A stretch of 64,000 nucleotides of DNA from Rhodanobacter thiooxydans (GTDB lineage: Bacteria; Pseudomonadota; Gammaproteobacteria; Xanthomonadales; Rhodanobacteraceae). Positions 53,975 to 62,432 of this stretch are shown here, one piece after another. The stretch is from positions 1,302,001-1,366,000 of the forward strand of contig NZ_CP088923.1 in the NCBI RefSeq assembly GCF_021545845.1. The letters are read 5' to 3'. Under the pieces are notes generated by a model. The model had not been told where the DNA came from. It searched no databases and saw nothing but the letters and a program-made list of their open reading frames with translations. A program made the translations under genes and the position numbers. Position 1 is the first letter of the stretch. Every line of letters starts with the position of its first letter.

Positions 53975-55330
53975 TCAGCTGGCCGGCAGCGCCACCGCGA
54001 AGGCGCAGCCGGTCTTCGCCTTGACGTCGTCCAGGCTGACGCCCTCGTTGAGTTCGATCAGGGTCAGGCCCTTGCCCTTGGCCACCTCGAACACGCACAG
54101 GTCGGTGATGATCAGGTCCACCACCTGCTTGCCGGTGAGCGGCAGGTCGCACTGGTTCTTGATCTTCGGCGAACCGTCCTTCGCGGTGTGCTCCATCAGC
54201 ACCACCACGCGCTTGACGCCGCTGACCAGGTCCATCGCACCGCCCGGGCCCTTGACCATCTTGCCCGGCACCATCCAGTTGGCCAGGTCGCCGTGCGCGG
54301 ACACTTCCAGGCCGCCGAGGATCGACAGGTCGATGTGGCCGCCGCGGATCATCGCGAACGAGTCGGCGCTGGAGAAGAAGCTGGAGCCGGGCAGGGTGGT
54401 GATGGTCTGCTTGCCGGCGTTGATCAGGTCGGGGTCGAGCTGGTCCTCGGTGGGGAACGGGCCGATGCCGAGCAGGCCGTTTTCCGACTGCAGGGTGACG
54501 CTGACCCCGTCGGGGATGTAGTTCGCCACCATGGTCGGGATGCCGATGCCGAGGTTCACGTAGAAACCGTCGCGCAGCTCCTTGGCGGCGCGCTTGGCCA
54601 TCGCCACGCGGACCGGGCTTTCCTTGCCCGCGGCGACGCCGGCAATGGTGCGGAACTCGATGCGCTTCTCGTACTTCGCGCCCTGCACGATGCGGTCGAC
54701 GTAGATGCCCGGCACGTGGACGTTGTTCGGGTCCAGCTCGCCGACCGGCACCAGCTGTTCCACCTCGGCCACGCAGATCTTGCCGCAGGTGGCGATCATC
54801 GGGTTGAAGTTGCGCGCGGTTTCGCGGAACACCAGGTTGCCGTGGGCGTCGCCCTTCCACGCCTTCACGATCGACAGGTCGGCGGTGATGGATTCCTCCA
54901 GCACGTATTCCTTGCCGTTGAAGACCTTGGTTTCCTTGCCCTCGGCCAGCTTGGTGCCGAACGCGGTGCGCGTGTAGAAACCGGGGATGCCGGCGCCGCC
55001 GGCGCGCAGCTTCTCGGCCAGCGTGCCCTGCGGAGTCAGGTGCAGCTCCAGCTCGCCGGCCAGGGTCTGCCGCTCGAACTCCTTGTTCTCGCCCACGTAG
55101 GAAGCGTACACGCGCTTGACCTGGTGGGTCTTCAAGAGCGGGCCCATGCCGAAATCGTCCACGCCGGCGTTGTTGCCCACGATGGTCAGGTCCCGGGTGC
55201 CGGCCTGCAGCAGCGCGCCGATCAGGTTCTCGGGGATGCCGCACAGGCCGAAACCGCCGGCGGCGATCGTCATGCCATCGGCCAGCAGGCCGTCAAGGGC
55301 TTGCGCCGCGCTCGGATAAACCTTGTCCAT
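53975..55330 (-). CDS. scoAB: Fused 3-oxoacid CoA-transferase, A and B subunits in one chain
   Basis: 451-residue enzyme that moves CoA from succinyl-CoA to acetoacetate or similar acids. Residues about 1-230 are the A subunit ([20 protein letters not shown], then [14 protein letters not shown]) and 245-451 the B subunit ([30 protein letters not shown] with catalytic Glu283, then [14 protein letters not shown]). Bacteria usually encode these as two genes; here they are joined by a linker of about 15 residues with no stop or restart, as in eukaryotic SCOT. It stands alone and converges with the kinase gene. Confidence 0.94.
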   Translation of the reverse strand: MDKVYPSAAQALDGLLADGMTIAAGGFGLCGIPENLIGALLQAGTRDLTIVGNNAGVDDFGMGPLLKTHQVKRVYASYVGENKEFERQTLAGELELHLTPQGTLAEKLRAGGAGIPGFYTRTAFGTKLAEGKETKVFNGKEYVLEESITADLSIVKAWKGDAHGNLVFRETARNFNPMIATCGKICVAEVEQLVPVGELDPNNVHVPGIYVDRIVQGAKYEKRIEFRTIAGVAAGKESPVRVAMAKRAAKELRDGFYVNLGIGIPTMVANYIPDGVSVTLQSENGLLGIGPFPTEDQLDPDLINAGKQTITTLPGSSFFSSADSFAMIRGGHIDLSILGGLEVSAHGDLANWMVPGKMVKGPGGAMDLVSGVKRVVVLMEHTAKDGSPKIKNQCDLPLTGKQVVDLIITDLCVFEVAKGKGLTLIELNEGVSLDDVKAKTGCAFAVALPAS

Positions 55331-55744
55331 CGCTGTGCCTTCCTCAGGGGAGAGTCAGCTGCCAAGGATACGACGGATTGGCCGGGTCCGGCCTTGTACC
55401 AAGGTCGCAGACCCGACGGTGCGTCCGTCGGAGCGGGCTTGACGGGGTCATTTACGCCGCGGGCCCGAATGCGACCGGCTGGCCTGTGTGAATCATGCTG
55501 CGGTGGCTGTTGGGCAGCATGGCCAGCTTGTTGCAGGCCGTTCTCGCGCAGGCGCGTTACCGCCTGCGGCTGCGTGGCGCCACGAGCGTTGTCGTTCAAC
55601 GAAATGCCAGCGGGCGCGGCGATGCAGCGGGTGGCCGACCTTGCCGGCGTGAAGCCGGTGCTGGACGACCAGCGGGTGCGCTTCGCGGCCAAGTGACCTA
55701 ACGGGCCCCGGTATACTCACCCCGTTGTCCGGGAGAGCGCCCAC
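55331..55744. other. Intergenic region between scoAB and the isoaspartyl peptidase
   Basis: 414 bases between divergent genes. The right part holds a probable gene remnant (55495-55696); in the rest I see no gene, repeat or clear promoter. Confidence 0.5.
55495..55696 (+). pseudogene. Possible remnant of a small exported STN-like protein
   Basis: One frame opens with a signal-like stretch (MLRWLLGSMASLLQAVLAQ); another frame, with the join near 55560-55590, reads LSFNEMPAGAAMQRVADLAG then VKPVLDDQRVRFAAK and stop. That second piece resembles the STN/secretin short domain. A single frameshift would fuse them. Could also be chance; no family match is certain. Confidence 0.35.
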
Positions 55745-56791
55745 GTGAGACCGCACCATCTGTTCCTCGCCCTCGCCGCCTTTGGGGTTGCTGCCGTGAG
55801 CCATGCCGCCGTTTCGCCCGTACTGGTGATCCATGGCGGCGCCGGGGTGGTCAAGCGCGACATGACGCCGGCAAAGGAGCAGGCGGTGCGCGCGGCGATG
55901 ACCCGGGCGCTGCAGGACGGCTACGCCAAGCTCAAGGCCGGCGGCAGCGCGCTGGACGCGGTGGCCGCGGCGATCACCGTGCTGGAGGACGATCCGAACT
56001 TCAACGCCGGCAAGGGCGCGGTGTTCACCCATGAGGGCATCAACGAGCTGGACGCGGCGATCATGGACGGCGACACCCACCGTGCCGGCGCGGTGGCGGG
56101 CGTCACGCGGATCAAGAACCCGATCCTGCTGGCGCGCGCGGTGATGGAGAAGACGCCCTACGTGATGCTCTCGGGCCAGGGCGCCGAAGCATTCGCGAAG
56201 AGCATCGGCATGCCGCTGGTCGACCCCTCGTACTTCCGCACCGAGCAGCGTTGGCAGCAGCTGCAGCAGGCGCTGAAGGAGGATGCCGCGAAGCAGCCGC
56301 ATGCGGACGTCGAGACGGCCAAACACTTCGGCACGGTCGGTGCGGTGGCGCTGGATGCGCAAGGCCGCCTGGCCGCCGGTACCTCCACCGGCGGCATGAC
56401 CGACAAGCGCTGGGGCCGCGTCGGCGATTCGCCGATCATCGGCGCCGGCACCTACGCCAATTCCGGCTGCGCGGTGTCGGGTACCGGCTGGGGTGAGTTC
56501 TACATCCGCAGCGTGGTCGCGCACCAGATCTGCATGAAGGTGACCCAGATGCGCGTGCCGCTGAAGCGCGCTGCCGCCGAGGTGGTCAACCAGGAGATCC
56601 CGTCGATGGGCGGGAACGGCGGCGCGATCGCGCTGGATGCGGAAGGGCACATCTCGATCCCGTTCAACACCGACGGCATGTACCGCGGCTGGATCGCCGC
56701 CGACGGCGTGCCGCACGTGGCGCTCTACGGCGACGAGGACGACGGCACCGCCGAGCTGCCCGCGCCAGCCGACAGCGCCGCGCAGCCCTGA
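55745..56791 (+). CDS. iaaA: Isoaspartyl peptidase/L-asparaginase, exported
   Basis: 348-residue Ntn-hydrolase precursor. Signal peptide HHLFLALAAFGVAAVSHAA. The alpha part has LVIHGGAGVVKRDM and LDAVAAAITVLEDDPNFNAG; autocleavage occurs before Thr197 in HFGTVGAVALD, which becomes the nucleophile; AGTSTGGMTDKRWGRVGDSP and GAGTYANSGCAVSGTGWGE line the active site. It degrades isoaspartyl dipeptides, here probably in the periplasm. GTG 55745 follows GGGAGAG. Confidence 0.94.
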   Translation: MRPHHLFLALAAFGVAAVSHAAVSPVLVIHGGAGVVKRDMTPAKEQAVRAAMTRALQDGYAKLKAGGSALDAVAAAITVLEDDPNFNAGKGAVFTHEGINELDAAIMDGDTHRAGAVAGVTRIKNPILLARAVMEKTPYVMLSGQGAEAFAKSIGMPLVDPSYFRTEQRWQQLQQALKEDAAKQPHADVETAKHFGTVGAVALDAQGRLAAGTSTGGMTDKRWGRVGDSPIIGAGTYANSGCAVSGTGWGEFYIRSVVAHQICMKVTQMRVPLKRAAAEVVNQEIPSMGGNGGAIALDAEGHISIPFNTDGMYRGWIAADGVPHVALYGDEDDGTAELPAPADSAAQP

Positions 56792-56806
56792 CGCGCCCCG
56801 GCTATT

Positions 56807-56934
56807 TGTAGGAGCCCGCTCGCGGGCGATGCCTTGAAAGCCGGGATTCGGGATTCGGGATTCGGGATTCGGGATTCGGGATTCGGGATTCGGGATTCGC
56901 AGAGCAGAGCATCGCCCGCGAGCGGGCTCCTACA
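56807..56934. repeat. Composite repeat: GGGATTC x8 between 26-bp inverted arms
   Basis: A perfect inverted repeat, TGTAGGAGCCCGCTCGCGGG plus CGATGC (56807-56832) and its complement (56909-56934), encloses eight perfect GGGATTC heptamers (56843-56898). Each arm itself contains the palindrome GCCCGCTCGCGGGC. The right arm supplies the stop codon of the frameshifted gene that follows on the minus strand. Confidence 0.95.
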
Positions 56935-57378
56935 GGAGTTTGCGCAGCTCTGCAGGGTGGGCTGTGCGGTGTGTGATGTCCGCCTTATGGAATTTTCTGC
57001 TGCTGCGCCGGGGCAGCGCGCCGCTGACCCCGTGGCGGCTGTTGTCGGCGCGGATCACCAGCACGCGCGGCGTCTCGCCGCCCCAGTCCGGGGCGAGCAG
57101 GAAGTTGATGCGTTCGGGCGAGGCTTCGGCGTAGGCGCGCGTGGGATAGCCGTCCATCTTCATGCTGCGCAGGCGCGCCTCGATCGCCGTGCGCAGCGCG
57201 ATGCGCACCCGCACGCTGGGCGTCTCCATCACCAGGGTGTCGCTGGCGTGCACCGGGACTGGCGCAAGGGTGGTGGTGGGGCGGGCTCATCGGCGGCCAG
57301 CAGCGGGCTGATGGCCACGGTGAGTGCGACTGCGCAAAGGCCGAGCGCTAAGGTGTCCAGGTGAAACCCTTGATGCAA
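56930..57378 (-). pseudogene. Frameshifted gene for a small exported protein
   Basis: Reading leftward, one frame gives a signal peptide (LCAVALTVAISPLLAADEP, about 57350-57283) that runs into stop after a Pro-rich stretch; the frame one step over then reads VPVHASDTLVMETPSV, ALRTAIEARLRSMKMDGYP, RINFLLAPDWGGETPRVLVI to a stop lent by the repeat arm at 56930. The switch lies in the GGTGGTGGTGGGG run near 57268-57280, a natural slippage site. Product unknown. A sequencing error would also explain it. Confidence 0.5.
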
Positions 57379-57482
57379 GTCTAGGCTTGCAAGGATAGTC
57401 CGCGGTCGTGCGCACAGCAGATGGCGCGTTGTTGCAGCGATGGGATGCGCGGGCACCGCGAAAGGCGCCCGGTTCGGATACG

Positions 57483-57527
57483 TGTAGGAGCGCACCCCCG
57501 GACTCGATCCGGGGGTGCGCTCCTACA
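57483..57527. repeat. REP-like palindrome with TGTAGGAG ends
   Basis: Perfect 20-bp arms, starting TGTAGGAGCGCACCC and ending GGGTGCGCTCCTACA, around the loop CTCGA (57503-57507). It shares its outer TGTAGGAG/CTCCTACA with the arms at 56807 and 56934. Lies just past the regA stop. Confidence 0.9.
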
Positions 57528-57539
57528 GGCGATACCCGC

Positions 57540-58127
57540 TCACTCTTCGTGGTCGGGGCGTTCGCGTACCGGGTGCTTGCTCAGTTTGCGCTGCAGGGTG
57601 CGGCGGTGCATGCCGAGGCGGCGGGCGGTCTCGGAGATGTTGCCGTCGCACTCGGTGAGCACGCGCTGGATGTGCTCCCATTCCAGCCGGCGCAGTGCCA
57701 GCGGCTGTTCGGGGGCGTCCGGCAGCTCGCTGTCGTTGTCGCCGTCGTTGTCGCCGTCGAGCAGGGCGCGCACCACCGCGTCGGCATCGACCGGCTTGGC
57801 CAGGTAGTCGTGGGCGCCGCGCTTGATCGCCTCCACCGCGGTGGCGATCGAGGCGTAGCCGGTCAGCAGCAGTACGCGTAGGTCGGGCACCAGGGTGTGC
57901 AGCTCGGGGATCAGGCGCAGGCCGTTCTCCTCGCCCAGCTTGAGGTCGAGCACGCAGTAGCGCGGGTTGTGCCGGCGAGTCAGCGAGCGGGCCTCGTCGA
58001 AATTGCTGGCGGTGATGACCTCGAAGCCGCGCGAACCGAGCGCGCGCGCCAGCACGCGCAGGAAGGTGGTGTCGTCGTCGACCAGCAGCAGCGGGCGTGC
58101 CGTGGCGGCGTGGGGCAACTCGGTCAT
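57540..58127 (-). CDS. regA: Redox response regulator RegA/PrrA/ActR
   Basis: 195-residue regulator. Receiver: PLLLVDDDTTFLRVLARAL, phosphoacceptor Asp in YCVLDLKLGEENGLRL, Thr in VLLLTGYASIATAVEA, Lys in YLAKPVDADAV. The Fis-type helix-turn-helix is NISETARRLGMHRRTLQRKL. Between them, the tetra-proline hinge of RegA is replaced by an acidic DGDNDGDNDSELPDAPEQ. Controls genes of respiration in response to quinone or oxygen state in relatives. Paired with regB upstream on the same strand. Confidence 0.92.
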   Translation of the reverse strand: MTELPHAATARPLLLVDDDTTFLRVLARALGSRGFEVITASNFDEARSLTRRHNPRYCVLDLKLGEENGLRLIPELHTLVPDLRVLLLTGYASIATAVEAIKRGAHDYLAKPVDADAVVRALLDGDNDGDNDSELPDAPEQPLALRRLEWEHIQRVLTECDGNISETARRLGMHRRTLQRKLSKHPVRERPDHEE

Positions 58128-58197
58128 CGGCAGTTTCCTGAGTGTGGATCGAGCCTGCATTCTTGCCGGAAGCGGCGAGACTTGCACGCCCGGCGGC

Positions 58198-59472
58198 TTA
58201 CTTTTCGGCGATCACCGCCAGCGGCAGGCGCAGGCAGACCTCGGCGCCGTGTGCGGTATTGCTGGCGACCAGCTCGCCGTTGAGCCGCTCGGCCGTAGCT
58301 TCGGCCAGCGCCAGGCCGATGCCCAGCCCGGTCTGCTTGTGCGAGCGGCCAAGCAGGGTGAGCTCGCCGTCGGTATCGAAACCGGGGCCGTGGTCGCGCA
58401 CGCACAGCTGCAGCCAGTCGCCGTCGCGCGAGACCCGCAGCGCCACCGCGTTCGAGTGGTTGATGGCTGAGGCATCGACCGCGTTGTTGAGCAGGTTGAG
58501 CAGCGCATGACGCAAGCCCGGTGGGGTGCGCAGCACGATGCGGGCGGCGTCCTCGTCCGGCGGCAGGGTCAGTTCGGCTTCCGGCCGCAGCAGTTGGAAG
58601 CGTTCCACGCAGCCATGGATGAACGCCGCCACGGTGAGCCGTTCCGGTTCCCGCGACAGCTGCGCCTTGCCGAACGCGACCATCTCGCGAAGGATCGTGC
58701 GGCAGCGGTCGACCTGGGCTTCCAGCAGCGCCAGATCCTCCGTAAGCGTTTCGTCGTCGGCATGCTCGCGGCGCAGCTCGGGCAGCAGGGTGCGCATGGT
58801 CGACAGTGGCGTGTTGAGCTCGTGCGCGGCGCCGGCGGCCTGGGTGGCGATGGCCAGGATGCCTTCGTCGCGCAGCGCGCGTTCGCGCACGCGTTGGACT
58901 TCGAGCTGCTGCAGGCGCAGCACATGCGCCAGCCGGCTGATGAAGAAGCTCAGCAGCAGCGCCATGATCACGAAGTTCACGCCCATGCCGAGCACGTGCA
59001 GGGTGAAGCGGCTGGGCGAGCCGATGGCCATCGGCAGCGGCAGCGGCACGTACCTGTAGAACAGGCTCGCATAGGCCACGCCGGCCAGCGCGGCCACCAC
59101 CAGCACTGCCCTGCCCGACAGCGCCGCCGCGCTGAGCGCGATCGGCACCAGCAGCAGGGTGACGAACGGGTTGCTGGCGCCGCCGGTGAAGTACAGCAGG
59201 TAGCCCAGCACCAGCGTGTCGAAGGCGATGTGGCCGACCGCCTCCCACTCGCGCAGCGGCCACGGCTGGGTCAGCCGCCACGAGGCGAACACCGAGAACA
59301 CCGCGAGCAGGCCGATGCCGAGCAGCAGCGGCAGCAGCGGGATGGCCAGCTGCATCCACCAGGCGGCCACCAGCACGGCGGAACTCTGGCCGGCGATGGC
59401 GCAGATCCGCAGCCAGGCCAGCGTACGCGTCAGCGCGAACGGGCCGATGCGTTGGTTGGACCGGTGCGGCAT
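58198..59472 (-). CDS. regB: Redox sensor histidine kinase RegB/PrrB
   Basis: 424-residue kinase with six membrane helices. The quinone-binding motif GGASNPF is intact (YFTGGASNPFVTLLLVP). H box: GAAHELNTPLSTMRTLLP. The residue run DRCRTILREM contains a Cys at the place of the redox-active Cys of RegB (inference from memory of the family). N box NLLNNAVDAS, G1 RDHGPGFD and G2 GLGIGLALAE are complete. ATG 59472. Phosphorylates RegA. Confidence 0.92.
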   Translation of the reverse strand: MPHRSNQRIGPFALTRTLAWLRICAIAGQSSAVLVAAWWMQLAIPLLPLLLGIGLLAVFSVFASWRLTQPWPLREWEAVGHIAFDTLVLGYLLYFTGGASNPFVTLLLVPIALSAAALSGRAVLVVAALAGVAYASLFYRYVPLPLPMAIGSPSRFTLHVLGMGVNFVIMALLLSFFISRLAHVLRLQQLEVQRVRERALRDEGILAIATQAAGAAHELNTPLSTMRTLLPELRREHADDETLTEDLALLEAQVDRCRTILREMVAFGKAQLSREPERLTVAAFIHGCVERFQLLRPEAELTLPPDEDAARIVLRTPPGLRHALLNLLNNAVDASAINHSNAVALRVSRDGDWLQLCVRDHGPGFDTDGELTLLGRSHKQTGLGIGLALAEATAERLNGELVASNTAHGAEVCLRLPLAVIAEK

Positions 59473-59536
59473 GGCGATCTTCCGGGCTTGCTGAAAACGG
59501 CGGACCCGCCGCGCGGCGCGCGACAGGTCCGGCGGA

Positions 59537-61087
59537 TCACGACGGGGTGGTGAATTCCTCGCTGCGCACGGGCGGCAGCGGGTTGTTGGCGACCGAGTCA
59601 GAATGGCTGCTCGACAGTTTCTTCATCAGCGGCAGCATCGCCAGCGCGATCACGGTGCAGGCGACGCCGGCGAAGCCGAGCTTGTTGAACAGCGAAGTAT
59701 ACACCGGCAGCGACACCAGCGGGTCGGTGATGTCGGTCGGAATGCTGGCGAAGTTCGCCACCACGCTGCCGAGGTACTGCGAGAGGCCCGAGGCCACGTA
59801 GTAGGCGCCCATCATGAAGCCGCCCATCCGCGCCGGCACGTAGCGCGCGATCATCGCCAGGCCCAGGCCCGACACCAGCAGCTCACCCAGCGAGTACAGG
59901 CCGTAGCCCCACAGCATGATCCACGACGACACCTGGCCATTCACCGCGAAGCGGGCGCCGACGCCGTAGATGAAGAAGCCGATCGCCACCGCCGCGAAGC
60001 CCCAGGCGAACTTGGCCGCCACCGACGGATTTTTGCCCACCTTGCCCATGGTGTTGTAGATGAACACCAGCACCGGGCTCAGCAGCACGATCCAGAGCGC
60101 ATTGAGCGACTGGAACTGCTCGGGAATCCAGTTGAACAGGTGCAGGCCGAACAGGTCGAACGAGAGAGCCACGTTGCGCTGTGCGAACAGGTTCAGCGAG
60201 GTCGACATCTGCTGGTAGAAGATGAAGAAGAAGATCGTCTGCACGGTCAGCACCAGCGCGGCAACCAGGCCGGCCCGCTCGTGCTGCTCGCTGCTGCGGA
60301 TCAGGTGCACGAAGATGCCCAGGATCACCACGCCGGCGGCGTACACGCACCACTTGGCGACGGTCTGGTCCTGCAGGATGAAGGCGGAGACGAACACCAT
60401 GCCGATCGCGGCCAGCAGCACCGTACCGAGGCGCTTGACGTCCACCGGCTTGTCGTCGGCCGGCGAGCCGATGTGCGCCAGCGTGCGATGCATCAGCGTG
60501 TAGTTGACCAGGCCGAACACCAGGCCGACTGCGCAGACGCCGAACGCGGTATGCCAGCCCCAGGCATCGCCGTACTTCGCGCCCACGTAGTCGCGGATCC
60601 ACGGGGTCAGCAGCATCGAGATGGTCGAGCCGATGTTCACCGCCATGTAGTAGATGGTGAACGCGCTGTCGATCTTGGTGTCGTCGCCCTCGTAGATCTT
60701 GCGCACCAGGTTGCCGGCGTTCGGCTTGAAGAAGCCGTTGCCGACGATGATCACGCCGAGCGCGATGTACAGGAAATAGGCGTTGTTGGTCGGAATCCAC
60801 AACATCACGTAGCCCAGCGTCAGCACCATCGCGCCGAGCAGCATGGTGCGGCGGGTGCCGATCAGCTTGTCGCCGACCCAGCCGCCGATCGCCGGCGTGG
60901 CGTAGATCAGCGCCGCCGCGGCGCCCCAGATCAGGTTGGCCTTGCTGTCGACGAAGCCGAGCTTCTTCACCATGTAGGTGACCATCAGCACCTGCATGCC
61001 GTAGAAGCCGAAGCGCTCCCACATTTCGATCAGGAAGACGGTGCTGAATGAGCGCGTCTGGGAGACGGGCGGGTTCTGGGTTGCCAT
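59537..61087 (-). CDS. POT-family peptide transporter
   Basis: 516-residue proton-coupled oligopeptide transporter. Seen: the ExxERFxxY motif in EMWERFGFYGMQ, GDKLIGTRRTMLLG, the PTR signature GNGFFKPNAGNLVRKIYEG, and FYQQMSTSLNLFAQRN. Twelve or more helices are evident. Takes up di- and tripeptides. The ATG at 61087 begins MATQNPPVSQT; regions upstream are not protein-like. Confidence 0.93.
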   Translation of the reverse strand: MATQNPPVSQTRSFSTVFLIEMWERFGFYGMQVLMVTYMVKKLGFVDSKANLIWGAAAALIYATPAIGGWVGDKLIGTRRTMLLGAMVLTLGYVMLWIPTNNAYFLYIALGVIIVGNGFFKPNAGNLVRKIYEGDDTKIDSAFTIYYMAVNIGSTISMLLTPWIRDYVGAKYGDAWGWHTAFGVCAVGLVFGLVNYTLMHRTLAHIGSPADDKPVDVKRLGTVLLAAIGMVFVSAFILQDQTVAKWCVYAAGVVILGIFVHLIRSSEQHERAGLVAALVLTVQTIFFFIFYQQMSTSLNLFAQRNVALSFDLFGLHLFNWIPEQFQSLNALWIVLLSPVLVFIYNTMGKVGKNPSVAAKFAWGFAAVAIGFFIYGVGARFAVNGQVSSWIMLWGYGLYSLGELLVSGLGLAMIARYVPARMGGFMMGAYYVASGLSQYLGSVVANFASIPTDITDPLVSLPVYTSLFNKLGFAGVACTVIALAMLPLMKKLSSSHSDSVANNPLPPVRSEEFTTPS

Positions 61088-61360
61088 AGATTTTCCGTGC
61101 GGGATCCAAACCGTGGCGACGTGCGGACACGCGCCAGTGCCATGCGGCCCATGGACAGGCCACAACCGGCGAAGCGTAACCGATCCGTCATCGCGGTGTA
61201 GCTGCACTGCGGCAAGAACCCGGACCGGGGCCGGGCGTCCACGGTCGGCGCTTGTGGCATCATCGGCCGTTCGAACCGGCCTGTTCCAGGGAGTCTCGCC
61301 GTCCATGTCCATCGCATTGATGTCGCCGCAGCGCTTGCGGTCGACCGGGCGTCGTCGCTG

Positions 61361-61735
61361 ATGGCCGCCGAAGGTTTCCGCGGTCCGAAACAGCTCTGGA
61401 ACGCGTTTCTGTGGTCGATGAAGGGGCTGCGGGCCGGCTGGCGGCACGAAGCCTCGTTCCGGCTGGAAGCCTGCCTGGCGATGGTGCTGATCCCGCTCGG
61501 CCTGTGGCTGGGCCACGGCGGGCTGGAGAAGTTCGCGCTGATCCTGGCGCCGATGCTGGTGCTGTCGGCCGAGCTGCTGAATTCGGCGATCGAGGCGGTG
61601 GTCGACAAGGTCAGCCCGGAGTTCCACGAACTGGCCGGGCGCGCCAAGGACATGGGCTCGGCGGCGGTGTTCGTGCTGCTGGTGCTGGTGGTGCTGAGCT
61701 GGGCGCTGATCCTCGGGCCGCGCCTGTTCGTCTGA
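61361..61735 (+). CDS. dgkA: Diacylglycerol kinase
   Basis: 124-residue inner-membrane kinase that recycles diacylglycerol to phosphatidate. Seen: SMKGLRAGWRHEASFRLEA and the catalytic signature ELLNSAIEAVVDKVSPEFH followed by RAKDMGSAAVFVLL. Three membrane helices, family length 120-125. Opposite strand to the POT gene; lemA follows 79 bases later. Confidence 0.95.
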   Translation: MAAEGFRGPKQLWNAFLWSMKGLRAGWRHEASFRLEACLAMVLIPLGLWLGHGGLEKFALILAPMLVLSAELLNSAIEAVVDKVSPEFHELAGRAKDMGSAAVFVLLVLVVLSWALILGPRLFV

Positions 61736-61814
61736 CCGCGCCCACGCCGCTGGCGCGATTGCGGGAAGCGCCGCGAGATGATGGAATGGCCTTCCACCGG
61801 ATCGGAGCAAGCCC

Positions 61815-62432
61815 ATGAAACTTCTGCGCAACCTCGTGCTGGTGCTGCTGGCCCTCGGCCTGAGCGGCTGCGGCTACAACGCCATCCAGAAGCAGGACGA
61901 GGCGGTCAAGGCGGCCTGGTCCGAGGTGCTCAACCAGTACCAGCGCCGCGCCGACCTGGTGCCGAACCTGGTCAACACGGTCAAGGGCTACGCCCAGCAC
62001 GAGGAGAAGGTGTTCACCGAGGTCACCGCGGCGCGTGCCAAGGTGGGCAGCCTGCAGGTCAATGCCGATTCGCTGAACGATCCGCAGAAGCTGCAGCAGT
62101 TCCAGGCCGCCCAGGGCGAGCTGGGCAACGCGCTGTCGCGGCTGATGGTGGTCAGCGAGAACTACCCGCAGCTCAAGGCCGACGGCTTGTTCCAGAACCT
62201 GCAGGCGCAGCTGGAGGGCACCGAGAACCGGGTCACCGTGGCGCGCAACCGCTACGTGCAGGCGGTGCAGACCTACAACGGGATGATCCGCACCTTCCCG
62301 AACAACCTCACCGCGAAGATCTTCGGCTACAAGGTGAAGCCGAACTTCTCGGTCGAGAACGAGCAGGCGATCTCCACCGCGCCGAAGGTGGATTTCGGCA
62401 CCACGGCGCCGGCGCCTGCCGCGACGCATTGA
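61815..62432 (+). CDS. lemA: LemA-family lipoprotein
   Basis: 205-residue protein: lipoprotein signal LVLVLLALGLSGC (Cys at about residue 19), then the LemA helical bundle with KAAWSEVLNQYQRRADLVPN, LVNTVKGYAQHEEKVFTEVT and QTYNGMIRTFPNNL. LemA proteins are common next to TPM-domain genes; role unknown. The stop overlaps the next ATG by one base (TGATG). Confidence 0.92.
   Translation: MKLLRNLVLVLLALGLSGCGYNAIQKQDEAVKAAWSEVLNQYQRRADLVPNLVNTVKGYAQHEEKVFTEVTAARAKVGSLQVNADSLNDPQKLQQFQAAQGELGNALSRLMVVSENYPQLKADGLFQNLQAQLEGTENRVTVARNRYVQAVQTYNGMIRTFPNNLTAKIFGYKVKPNFSVENEQAISTAPKVDFGTTAPAPAATH

Noticed and set aside
56843..56898. Heptamer array considered as CRISPR
   Set aside because: Units are contiguous, with no spacers and no cas genes near.
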